NCBI GenBank assembly: GCA_020442505.1
Contig: JAGRJZ010000136.1
Coordinates: forward strand, 5,216 to 14,242
Source: Alphaproteobacteria bacterium
Lineage (GTDB): Bacteria; Pseudomonadota; Alphaproteobacteria; Micavibrionales; Micavibrionaceae
Direction: 5' to 3'
DNA length: 9,027 nt
How positions within the stretch are numbered: position 1 is the stretch's first letter; each line of letters opens with the position of its first letter. A model generated the notes under the pieces. That model was not told the origin of the DNA and made no database searches. It saw only the letters and a list, made by a program, of their open reading frames with translations. Shown here piece by piece: positions 1 to 6,326 of this stretch. Both the position numbers and the translations under genes were made by a program.

Positions 1-684
1 CATCGCGCCCTTGGGCACGCCCGTTGTCCCGCCGGTATATTGGAGCACCGCAACGTCTTCCCGCGGGTCTATGGCGACGGGCGCGGGCTGCCCTTCATTG
101 TCGATCAGCGCCGCGAAGGAGACGACTCGGTCCGGATGGGGCAGAGCGCCCGCCATATCCTTTCCCTTGAACGTCCGGAACAAAAACCGTTTCACCGGCG
201 GCAGGATATCCGCAAAGGGGCATACAATCAGAGTCTTCAGACGCGTCGCGTGCAGCATCGCATGCATCTTGTCAAAGACCGTCTTCAGGTCGATCGTGAT
301 CATCAGCTCGGTCTGGCTATCTTCGATCAGGTGCGCCAACTCGCGCTCCGCGTAAAGCGGGTTCAGATGCACGACCGTTCCCCCGGTGCGCAGAATGGCG
401 TAATAGGCGATCAGCGCGTAAGGCGTGTTGGGTAGGCACAACCCCACCCGGGTGCCCTTGGTGACGCCCAGCCCCTGAAGCCCGGCGGCCATCTGGTTGA
501 CCAGCGTGCCGATTTCTTCCCAGAGCCATTTTTTCCCCAGAAAATCAAAGCCGGGTCGATCGCCGTAATCCCGCACCGTGTCGGCCAGAATTTCGTAAAC
601 GGGGCGTACGGGAATATCCGCGTTCCAGTTGACCTCCGGCGGGTAATGGGAGAGCCAGGGATAATTTGCCGCGGTCACTCCCAT
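1..684 (-). CDS. fadD: Long-chain fatty acid-CoA ligase, N-terminal part (gene continues past left edge)
   Basis: An acyl-CoA synthetase of the AMP-forming (ANL) superfamily. The family activates long-chain fatty acids with ATP and CoA, giving acyl-CoA, AMP and pyrophosphate, usually at the inner membrane face. Only 228 residues are in the window, of about 560 usual for FadD. The protein opens MGVTAANYPWLSHYPPEVNW, like the N-terminus of FadD. It carries the family pattern 'PNTPYALIAYYAILRTGG' followed by 'NPLYAERELAHLI', and ends with the AMP-binding P-loop YTGGTTGVPKGAM (residues 216-228), which is diagnostic. Two starts are possible: ATG at 684, with GGGAA seven bases upstream, or GTG at 678, whose last two bases belong to the guaA stop (GTGA). 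I prefer ATG 684. Either way the gene overlaps the end of guaA, which implies translational coupling. The exact chain-length preference cannot be read from the sequence. Confidence 0.9.
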   Translation of the reverse strand, partial: MGVTAANYPWLSHYPPEVNWNADIPVRPVYEILADTVRDYGDRPGFDFLGKKWLWEEIGTLVNQMAAGLQGLGVTKGTRVGLCLPNTPYALIAYYAILRTGGTVVHLNPLYAERELAHLIEDSQTELMITIDLKTVFDKMHAMLHATRLKTLIVCPFADILPPVKRFLFRTFKGKDMAGALPHPDRVVSFAALIDNEGQPAPVAIDPREDVAVLQYTGGTTGVPKGAM

Positions 685-2234
685 TCGATCGTTCCCGGGG
701 GTTTGGAGGTGATGTCATAAACCACGCGGTTAATCCCGCGGACCTCGTTGATGATCCGGGTCGCGGTTCGGCCCAGAAAATCATGCGGAAACGGATAATA
801 ATCCGCCGTCATGCCGTCCGTGGAGGTCACGGCGCGCAAGGCGCAGACATACTCGTAAGAACGCGAATCGCCCATCACCCCGACCGTCTTGACCGGAAGC
901 AGCACCGCAAAGGCTTGCCAGATCGTATCGTACAATCCGGCATTGGCGATCTCCTCTAGATAAATCGCGTCAGCCTTACGTAAAATAGCCAGTTTCTCGG
1001 GCGTAATCACGCCGGGAATTCGGATGGCCAGCCCCGGCCCGGGGAACGGGTGGCGGCGGATGAAATCCTCCGGCATGCCCAATTCCCGACCCAGCGCACG
1101 CACCTCGTCCTTGAACAATTCTCGCAAGGGTTCTACCAACCCCATGTTCATCCGCTCGGGCAGACCGCCGACATTGTGGTGGGATTTGATCGTCACGCTG
1201 GGCCCGCCGGTGAAGGAAACGGATTCGATCACGTCCGGATAGAGCGTTCCCTGCGCCAGAAAATCGGCCCCGCCGATCCGACCCGCGACGTCCTCGAACG
1301 TGTCGATGAACAAAGCCCCGATCGCCTTGCGTTTGATTTCCGGATCGTCGATTTTCTCCAGCGCGCCGAGAAAGAGCTTACCCGCGTCTTCGTGGATCAG
1401 GGGAATGTGATAATGCTCCCGGAATAAGTCCACGACCTGATCGCTCTCGCCGGCCCGCATCAGGCCGGTATCGACGTAGATACAGGTCAGTTGATCCCCG
1501 ATCGCTTCGTGAAGCAACACGGCCGTGACGGAGCTGTCCACGCCCCCGGACAGGCCGCAAATGACTTTTTTATCACCGACCTGAGTTCGGATTTTCTCGA
1601 TAGCCTCGGCTCGGAACGCCGCCATGGTCCAGTCGCCCGCGCAACCGCAGACGGCATGGGTGAAGTTTTTGATCAGCGCCGCGCCGTGCGGCGTATGAAC
1701 GACCTCCGGGTGGAACTGGACGCCGTAAAAGCGTTTTTCGTCGTTGGCGATAAAGGCGTACGGCGCGCCCTTGGATGTTCCGACAACGGTAAAGCCGTCC
1801 GGAATTTTCGTGACGCGGTCGCCATGGCTCATCCAGACTTGCTCATAGGCGCCCTTTTCCCACAGACCTTGGGTGATGGTGCAATGTTCCTTCACATCGA
1901 CATAGGCCCGCCCGAATTCCTGGTGGTCGCCCTTTTCGACGATCCCGCCCAGCTGCACCGTCATCGTCTGCTGACCGTAGCAGATCCCCAGAACCGGGAC
2001 GCCCATCGTAAAGACGCAATCCGGGGCGCGCGGGGAGTCGGCGTCCGTGACACTGCACGGGCCCCCGGACAGGATGATTCCCTTGGGATTATAGGCTTTT
2101 ATCCTGTCTTCATCCGCCTGATTGAACGGCCAGATTTCGCAGTAAACCCCGCTTTCCCGGACGCGACGCGCGATGAGCTGGGTGACCTGGGACCCGAAAT
2201 CGAGGATAAGAATATGATCGTGGTTATTTTCCAT
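675..2234 (-). CDS. guaA: GMP synthase (glutamine-hydrolysing)
   Basis: This cytosolic enzyme makes GMP from XMP, ATP and glutamine, the last step of de novo guanine nucleotide synthesis. The 519 residues match the usual length (about 525). The class I glutamine amidotransferase domain spans roughly residues 7-195, with the nucleophile Cys85 in GICYGQQ and the other triad members His175 and Glu177 in HPEV. The ATP-pyrophosphatase domain follows, with its P-loop SGGVDSS at 229-235. Further marks are KSHHNVGGLPE (350-360), HPFPGPGLAIRI (395-406) and the typical C-terminus GTIEWE. All key residues are present, so the enzyme should be active. The ATG start gives the normal N-terminus (ILILDFGSQ), but no clear Shine-Dalgarno precedes it (AAAAAAACGC). 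It lies 43 bases after sodB, and its end overlaps fadD. Pairing with fadD is not a pathway link that I know of. Confidence 0.98.
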   Translation of the reverse strand: MENNHDHILILDFGSQVTQLIARRVRESGVYCEIWPFNQADEDRIKAYNPKGIILSGGPCSVTDADSPRAPDCVFTMGVPVLGICYGQQTMTVQLGGIVEKGDHQEFGRAYVDVKEHCTITQGLWEKGAYEQVWMSHGDRVTKIPDGFTVVGTSKGAPYAFIANDEKRFYGVQFHPEVVHTPHGAALIKNFTHAVCGCAGDWTMAAFRAEAIEKIRTQVGDKKVICGLSGGVDSSVTAVLLHEAIGDQLTCIYVDTGLMRAGESDQVVDLFREHYHIPLIHEDAGKLFLGALEKIDDPEIKRKAIGALFIDTFEDVAGRIGGADFLAQGTLYPDVIESVSFTGGPSVTIKSHHNVGGLPERMNMGLVEPLRELFKDEVRALGRELGMPEDFIRRHPFPGPGLAIRIPGVITPEKLAILRKADAIYLEEIANAGLYDTIWQAFAVLLPVKTVGVMGDSRSYEYVCALRAVTSTDGMTADYYPFPHDFLGRTATRIINEVRGINRVVYDITSKPPGTIEWE

Positions 2235-2277
2235 GCGTTTTTTTAGCTGCGAAAGCGGGAAGGCGCAAAGAAAATCT

Positions 2278-2877
2278 TCAGAGATTCCCCGCGACGAAGT
2301 CCCAGTTAATCATTTCGTTGACAAAGGTCTCGACGTATTTGGGACGGGCGTTGCGATAATCTATGTAATAAGCGTGCTCCCACACGTCGCAGGTCAAAAG
2401 GGCCGTTTTCCCGTGAACCATCGGCGTATCGGCGTTCGGCGTCTTCATGATCTCCAGCTTGCCGGTTTCGTCGTCCTTCACAAGCCATCCCCAGCCGGAC
2501 CCGAATTGCGTCACGCAGGCATCGACAAACGCAGCGCGAAAACGCTCATACCCGCCCAGATCGCTGTCGATTTTTGCCTGAAGCGCTTCCGGCAGGTGCG
2601 TTCCTCCGCCTTGCGGTTTCATGCAATGCCAGAAAAAGCTGTGGTTCCAAACTTGCGCAGCGTTGTTGAAAATCCCGCCCTGGGCAGGGTTTCCGGCAGT
2701 CGCCCGGATGATGTCCTCGATCGGCTTATGCGCCAAATCCGTTCCCTCAAGCAGCTTGTTCCCGTTCGTCACATAGGCCGCGTGGTGCTTGTCGTGGTGA
2801 TACTCGAAGGTCTCCGCGCTCATCAACGGGGCGAAGGCGTCATAGGCAAAAGGCAGTTCCGGTAGTTCCAGCGACAT
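2278..2877 (-). CDS. sodB: Superoxide dismutase, iron type
   Basis: It converts superoxide to oxygen and hydrogen peroxide, normally in the cytoplasm; there is no signal peptide. The 199 residues fit the Fe/Mn-SOD family (E. coli SodB is 193). The four metal ligands are present: His27 (EYHHDKHH), His79 (AAQVWNHSFFW), Asp164 and His168 (DVWEHAYYIDYRNARP). Gln75 in AAQVWNH is the outer-sphere glutamine position typical of iron enzymes, so Fe is the likelier metal, although metal choice cannot be settled by sequence alone. The start is supported by GGAG eight bases before the ATG. It is the first gene of the leftward block; guaA follows after 43 bases, so the two may be co-transcribed. The upstream region is AT-rich, but I see no convincing -35/-10 pair for it. 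Confidence 0.97.
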   Translation of the reverse strand: MSLELPELPFAYDAFAPLMSAETFEYHHDKHHAAYVTNGNKLLEGTDLAHKPIEDIIRATAGNPAQGGIFNNAAQVWNHSFFWHCMKPQGGGTHLPEALQAKIDSDLGGYERFRAAFVDACVTQFGSGWGWLVKDDETGKLEIMKTPNADTPMVHGKTALLTCDVWEHAYYIDYRNARPKYVETFVNEMINWDFVAGNL

Positions 2878-3052
2878 TGTGTGATCTCCGTCATCTTAAT
2901 GAGTTATCGTGCCGGACTAACCTATTATTTTTTATGGCTCGGGCAAGGAAAATTTTTGGTTTTTATCTTTACAGATAACCTTTTGGTAAATATTCCTTGT
3001 CTATAATGGGAAGAAAAAAGAAACGTAGCGTTACTTGTTGGGGGAAAAGATC
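2878..3052. promoter_or_regulatory. Divergent intergenic region with a plausible plus-strand -10 box
   Basis: This 175-base gap separates leftward sodB from the rightward small gene and must hold at least one promoter for each. On the plus strand a perfect TATAAT lies at 3002-3007, about 46 bases before the small gene's ATG, but the -35 side (around 2979-2986, CCTTTTGG) is poor. For sodB only weak matches are visible, for example AATAAT read on the minus strand 17 bases from TTTTCC. A small imperfect inverted repeat (TATCT, four-base loop, AGATA) lies near 2965-2978 and might be an operator, but nothing ties it to a known regulator. The region is much more AT-rich than its flanks. Confidence 0.45.
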
Positions 3053-3313
3053 ATGATGTTACCGCCGATTCTGGCGAATACGCCTATTGCCAAACTGTTA
3101 CAATCCAGCCCGGCGAACGAGGCGCCGAGCCGGCCGGCCACGCCTGCATCCGGACCCGCCGAAGACACGGTCGAGATCTCGAATGCGGCCAAGGCGCGGC
3201 TTGCGGAATCCCGGAAGCTGAACGAACCCGAAGCCCGAGAGACAGCCGCTAAAACCCGGGAGCAGCTGGAAGAAAATCGTCGCGTCAGCCTGAGCGAAAA
3301 ACAAAATCGCTAG
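3053..3313 (+). CDS. Small hypothetical protein with a 'DTVEIS' motif (86 aa)
   Basis: I do not recognise this gene as a named family. The protein is 86 residues, starts MMLPPILANTPIAKLLQSS, has a Pro/Ala-rich linker (about residues 20-38), and then the patch DTVEISNAAKARLAESRK followed by a highly charged, probably helical C-terminus rich in Glu, Arg and Lys. It has no signal peptide or membrane helix. Short 'D-x-V-x-I-S-x-x-A' patches occur in small alphaproteobacterial proteins and in some FlgM-like anti-sigma factors, but the similarity here is too short to assign a role. The ATG at 3053 is chosen because GGGGGA lies eight bases upstream and TATAAT further up; an in-frame TTG at 3035 has no such support. 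It reads towards the prepilin operon, 95 bases before it. Whether it shares a transcript with that operon is unknown. Confidence 0.75.
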   Translation: MMLPPILANTPIAKLLQSSPANEAPSRPATPASGPAEDTVEISNAAKARLAESRKLNEPEARETAAKTREQLEENRRVSLSEKQNR

Positions 3314-3315
3314 CC

Positions 3316-3389
3316 CCCAAGGCACAGATAGATTGCATTTTATTAACTTTTTATTTGTGCTTCTATGATACTCTGAGGCTTGGGTTTTT
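3316..3389 (+). other. Inverted repeat with T-run and weak -10 box before the prepilin operon
   Basis: CCCAAG at 3316-3321 can pair with CTTGGG at 3379-3384, which is followed directly by TTTTT. Just inside it, GCACA (3322-3326) can pair with TGTGC (3356-3360). The loop is long and AT-rich, so as a terminator for the small gene it would be weak. The same stretch contains TATGAT at 3364-3369, a possible -10 box for the prepilin genes, with only TTAACT at 15 bases as a -35. It could be a weak terminator, a leader structure or chance. Confidence 0.3.
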
Positions 3390-3408
3390 ACCATGCGGAG
3401 GCTGTGTG

Positions 3409-4989
3409 ATGTATTCTCTATCGAACCGTATTCGTCGGAAGACGCAACAGGGATTTTCTCTCCTGGAGTTTTCGCTTGTTCTTGTGCTGGTTGGCATTTT
3501 GCTGGGGAGCGTTCTGCTTTTGTATAATGGTTATACCAAAACGAAAGCCATCAAACACGACCAGGAAGCCGCTGAGGTTATCAATCAGACCGTTGCCTCT
3601 TTTTTCCGGAGTAGGGGACGCTTTCCCTGTCCATCATCAATTTCGGCAGGAGAGGGAAGCCCCTTGTTTGGCCGGGAAACCGATTGTTCGGACACCTCCG
3701 TCGCGCCGGGGACCTGCGGTCCCCATTATTGCGTTGCCGCCAGGACGTTTGACGATGACGGCGACCCGGCGACCCCCGATGTAACCCGCCGCGTTCGAAT
3801 CGGCTCCGTTCCGTTTCTGGATATCACGGATATGAACGGATTTGACGATAATGGCGACGGGATTGTAAGCGAAGACGAGTTTTCCCGCTACATCCCGGGC
3901 GAATTTTATTCCCTTTGGAGGGAGAATGCTGTCGATTCCCATGGGCGCCGTTTTACCTATGCCGTCACCGAAAACCAGGCCGTAAACGGTGCCTTTGTCG
4001 AAGGCGCGGGCGGGATTCTTATTCAAACGGAACAGGTCCCTCCGGTTGTTCTTAACAATACGGCCAATTATGTCGTAATCGGGTACGGAGAGGACGGCTT
4101 TGGCGCTCGCAACGAAAACGGAACGGCGTTCGTGGGATGCTTAAATGCGCCTTCTGCGGCAGAGACAGAAAATTGCGACAATGACGCCGTGTTCGTGTCA
4201 GGCCTCATCCGTACCACGGCGGGTGCTAATTATTTCGACGATTCCGTGTCATATCGGGTCTGGATGCCCTGGTTTTTGTGGGATGTGGAGCCCGAAACCG
4301 TTGGAGGGAATGATCTTCTGAATTCTTACAACCGGTATCTCGGCTATGTGGGCATAGGAACGGAAACACCGCAAGCACGGGTACATGTCGTCAACGGGAA
4401 TGTCTACGCCACGAATTTTTGGGTTCCCTTGTTCTCTGGGTGGGGGCCGGCCGATGTCGACAATGATTCTCTCGAGGGACTTGGAAAGATCAGCAGCAAC
4501 CAGCTATGTAGCGCAAACGGTGAGTGCTTCAATACAGAGCTTATTGCGGGCGATGTGTTCCCGCAATGCCCGAACGGGTTTTTGATGGACGGAATCGAGA
4601 ACAGCGCCCCCGTGTGCGTTCAGTCGCTTCCGGCCTCCGCCAGCGCGACCTGTGAGGGGGATTCCTTTTATCTTCAGGCGATTCGTTATTCGCCCTCCCA
4701 AAGGCGGGGAGAGATCAAGTGCTTTAATCCTTTGACGGGAGAGGAGCAAATAAAAGGGTTTGGGAACGATCCGATACAGCCAGATCCTGCGGCCCAGCCG
4801 GGGGTCCAAAACCCCAACCCGCCCAAATCCATTACCTATAGTTGTCCTTTTTCAACCAACCAGCTTTTGCTTGAAAACAACAGGGTCATATGCTTGCAGG
4901 ATGCAACCAAAATCGCGACCCTGACATGTCCGAACGGGATGATCGGTTCTCCGCAGCCCAATGGAACGCTGGTTTGCACAGGAAACTAG
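3409..4989 (+). CDS. Large prepilin-like protein 1 with EF-hand insert and Cys-pair tail
   Basis: A 526-residue protein with a class III (type IV prepilin) leader. The leader MYSLSNRIRRKTQQG ends at Gly15, followed by FSLLEFSLVLVLVGILL, with the conserved Glu at mature position 5 (Glu20). Prepilin peptidase should cleave after Gly15, and the helix would anchor it in the inner membrane before assembly. Major pilins are about 150 residues, so this is far larger. The core has GRFPCPS (70-76), RIGSVPF (130-136), RFTYAV (181-186), a GEDGFGA strand, ENCDNDAVFV and a YFDD patch. Residues 146-158 form a canonical EF-hand loop. VGIGTETPQARVHV (314-327) resembles tail-fibre or adhesin motifs. The tail has three C-x15-C pairs (387/403, 479/495, 507/523) and a C415/C438 pair. 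ATG 3409 has GGAGG nearby; upstream alternatives lack this. The ligand or receptor is unknown. A minor or tip pilin, or a pseudopilin, is the best reading. Confidence 0.85.
   Translation: MYSLSNRIRRKTQQGFSLLEFSLVLVLVGILLGSVLLLYNGYTKTKAIKHDQEAAEVINQTVASFFRSRGRFPCPSSISAGEGSPLFGRETDCSDTSVAPGTCGPHYCVAARTFDDDGDPATPDVTRRVRIGSVPFLDITDMNGFDDNGDGIVSEDEFSRYIPGEFYSLWRENAVDSHGRRFTYAVTENQAVNGAFVEGAGGILIQTEQVPPVVLNNTANYVVIGYGEDGFGARNENGTAFVGCLNAPSAAETENCDNDAVFVSGLIRTTAGANYFDDSVSYRVWMPWFLWDVEPETVGGNDLLNSYNRYLGYVGIGTETPQARVHVVNGNVYATNFWVPLFSGWGPADVDNDSLEGLGKISSNQLCSANGECFNTELIAGDVFPQCPNGFLMDGIENSAPVCVQSLPASASATCEGDSFYLQAIRYSPSQRRGEIKCFNPLTGEEQIKGFGNDPIQPDPAAQPGVQNPNPPKSITYSCPFSTNQLLLENNRVICLQDATKIATLTCPNGMIGSPQPNGTLVCTGN
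3844..3882 (+). other. EF-hand calcium-binding loop encoded inside prepilin-like protein 1
   Basis: Residues 146-158 read DDNGDGIVSEDEF. This fits the 12-residue EF-hand loop: Asp at 1, Asn at 3, Asp at 5, Gly at 6, Val at 8, Ser at 9 and Glu at 12, then the usual Phe. The segment lies between the RIGSVPF and TYAV patches, where the two related proteins downstream have a shorter connection, so it looks like an insertion special to this gene. A second acidic patch, DDDGDPATPD (about 115-124), precedes it. Calcium binding is inferred from the motif. Confidence 0.75.
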
Positions 4990-5028
4990 CTTTGCTATTG
5001 TTTGTTATTCATTAGCCGGGAGACAAAA

Positions 5029-6282
5029 ATGGGAACACGCGAATCGCCGAACGTTCTTACGCACGGGAAATTTTCAAAATCTCCCTCGGAATCTTTCAAT
5101 AGGCCAGATGGTCCGGAGTCTGGATTCGTTATTCTTTTGACGGTTATATTTCTGATCGTTGTCGGGATCTTACTGCCTGCGTTTTTTTATCTGTTCAATC
5201 TTGAACTGAAGGACCGTGAGGCTCGTAAATTGTTTGAAAAGCAACAAACGATCGCCACGGCGATGGCCGATTATATTTCTCTCAACGCCGAATATCCGCG
5301 GCCTGCTTCCAGGATCGCCGCGGACGGCATATCGGTTGCGGCGCTCAATATGCCGGCCGCCGGATGCACGAATGGAGTCTGCACTGCGAATGACGGAAAC
5401 GGGAACGTTTTTATCGGGGCCGTTCCCTACGCTTCTCTGGGCATTGAAGCGGATGTCGCCTGGGACAATCAGTGGAACCAGTTCACCTATGCCGTCAGCG
5501 CCCAGCAAACCGATCAGGCAACCTACGATCCTAATTTTCCGGGCGCGGTTAACCTTTTTACATCGGAATATAACGCAGCCGGTGCCCTTGTGACTAATCA
5601 GTCATGGGTGACGCTTGTGCTGGTAAGTCACGGCGATGATGGAAAGGGCGGGTTTCAGCGAAACGGAGGCGCTCCGATCGTCGCGTGTGCGGCAAGCCTC
5701 GGTCAGGATAACGAGAATTGCGACGACGATGCACGGTTTGTCGATTATCCCGGGGGAACCGCGCCGGGAGCGCAACATTTCGACGATACGCTTTTCTCCA
5801 ATATTCTGAGCATGGTGTATGTCTGGAACAACACCAGAAGCCTCGTCCCCGGACAGGCGGCTCTTCTAAATCTGGGAGAAGACAATATGGGCGTGGGGAT
5901 CAGAAACCCTGAACATAAGCTACATGTTTCCAACGCGGATTCGGACCCGTCCTTGCCGTCCAACGATTTTCTGGTGCAGGATACGGATCTGGCTGACGGT
6001 ATCGATGCCGGCTTTATGACAGGTGAGTATTGCGATCTGACGGAGACTAACTGTTTTTCCCCGGATGTTCTGGGGGGGGATATGGACGATGGAGAAGGGC
6101 TTGCTTGTCCTCCTGGAGAGGTTTTGGGAGATGTTGTGAATGGTTCTCCTGTCTGTGTTTCTACATTCCTGGGAACGTCGACGGGGGGGTGCGCCCCCGG
6201 GGGCAGAGCCTTCGTAACCGGCATTAATCTCAGCTACGAAAACGATAGCGTCGGGTTTGATTGCGTGACGCACACACCCTGA
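5029..6282 (+). CDS. Large prepilin-like protein 2 lacking Glu5
   Basis: A 417-residue relative of its two neighbours. It has a long polar leader ending PESG (Gly32), then FVILLTVIFLIVVGILLPAF. The cleavage Gly and Phe+1 are present, but mature position 5 is Leu (Leu37), not Glu. In type II secretion the large tip pseudopilin GspK also lacks Glu5, so a tip role is a reasonable guess. The shared core is visible: AEYPRPAS in place of PCPA, FIGAVPY, QFTYAV (151-156), SHGDDGKGG, ENCDDDARFV and HFDD. A VGIRNPEHKLHV segment (289-300) echoes the motif in protein 1. The tail has the conserved C335/C342 patch ending GGD, one C-x15-C pair (360/376) and C388/C412. ATG 5029 has GGGAG six bases upstream and starts 39 bases after the previous stop, so the genes are probably one operon. 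G-runs of eight and seven bases lie at 6072-6079 and 6183-6189. Confidence 0.82.
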   Translation: MGTRESPNVLTHGKFSKSPSESFNRPDGPESGFVILLTVIFLIVVGILLPAFFYLFNLELKDREARKLFEKQQTIATAMADYISLNAEYPRPASRIAADGISVAALNMPAAGCTNGVCTANDGNGNVFIGAVPYASLGIEADVAWDNQWNQFTYAVSAQQTDQATYDPNFPGAVNLFTSEYNAAGALVTNQSWVTLVLVSHGDDGKGGFQRNGGAPIVACAASLGQDNENCDDDARFVDYPGGTAPGAQHFDDTLFSNILSMVYVWNNTRSLVPGQAALLNLGEDNMGVGIRNPEHKLHVSNADSDPSLPSNDFLVQDTDLADGIDAGFMTGEYCDLTETNCFSPDVLGGDMDDGEGLACPPGEVLGDVVNGSPVCVSTFLGTSTGGCAPGGRAFVTGINLSYENDSVGFDCVTHTP

Positions 6283-6283
6283 T

Positions 6284-6308
6284 AAAATGACAGGACATTC
6301 TGTCTTTT
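6284..6308 (+). other. Small hairpin between prepilin-like genes 2 and 3
   Basis: GACAG (6289-6293) and CTGTC (6300-6304) can pair around a six-base loop. AAAA (6284-6287) can pair with TTTT (6305-6308) if one T is bulged. It sits directly after the stop of gene 2 and ends just before the Shine-Dalgarno of gene 3. The U-run and position suggest a weak attenuator or an mRNA stability element; the stem is short, so chance is possible. Confidence 0.4.
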
Positions 6309-6326
6309 GAAAAAGGAGGCAAAACA

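Noticed and set aside
1491..2246. Plus-strand open frame of 251 codons opposite guaA
   Set aside because: guaA on the other strand has every family motif; this frame has no recognisable domain and is a shadow.
4348..4989. Self-cleaving tail-fibre chaperone domain (peptidase S74) after the VGIG motif
   Set aside because: The sequence after the motif is Cys-rich and has no S74-type C-terminal domain.
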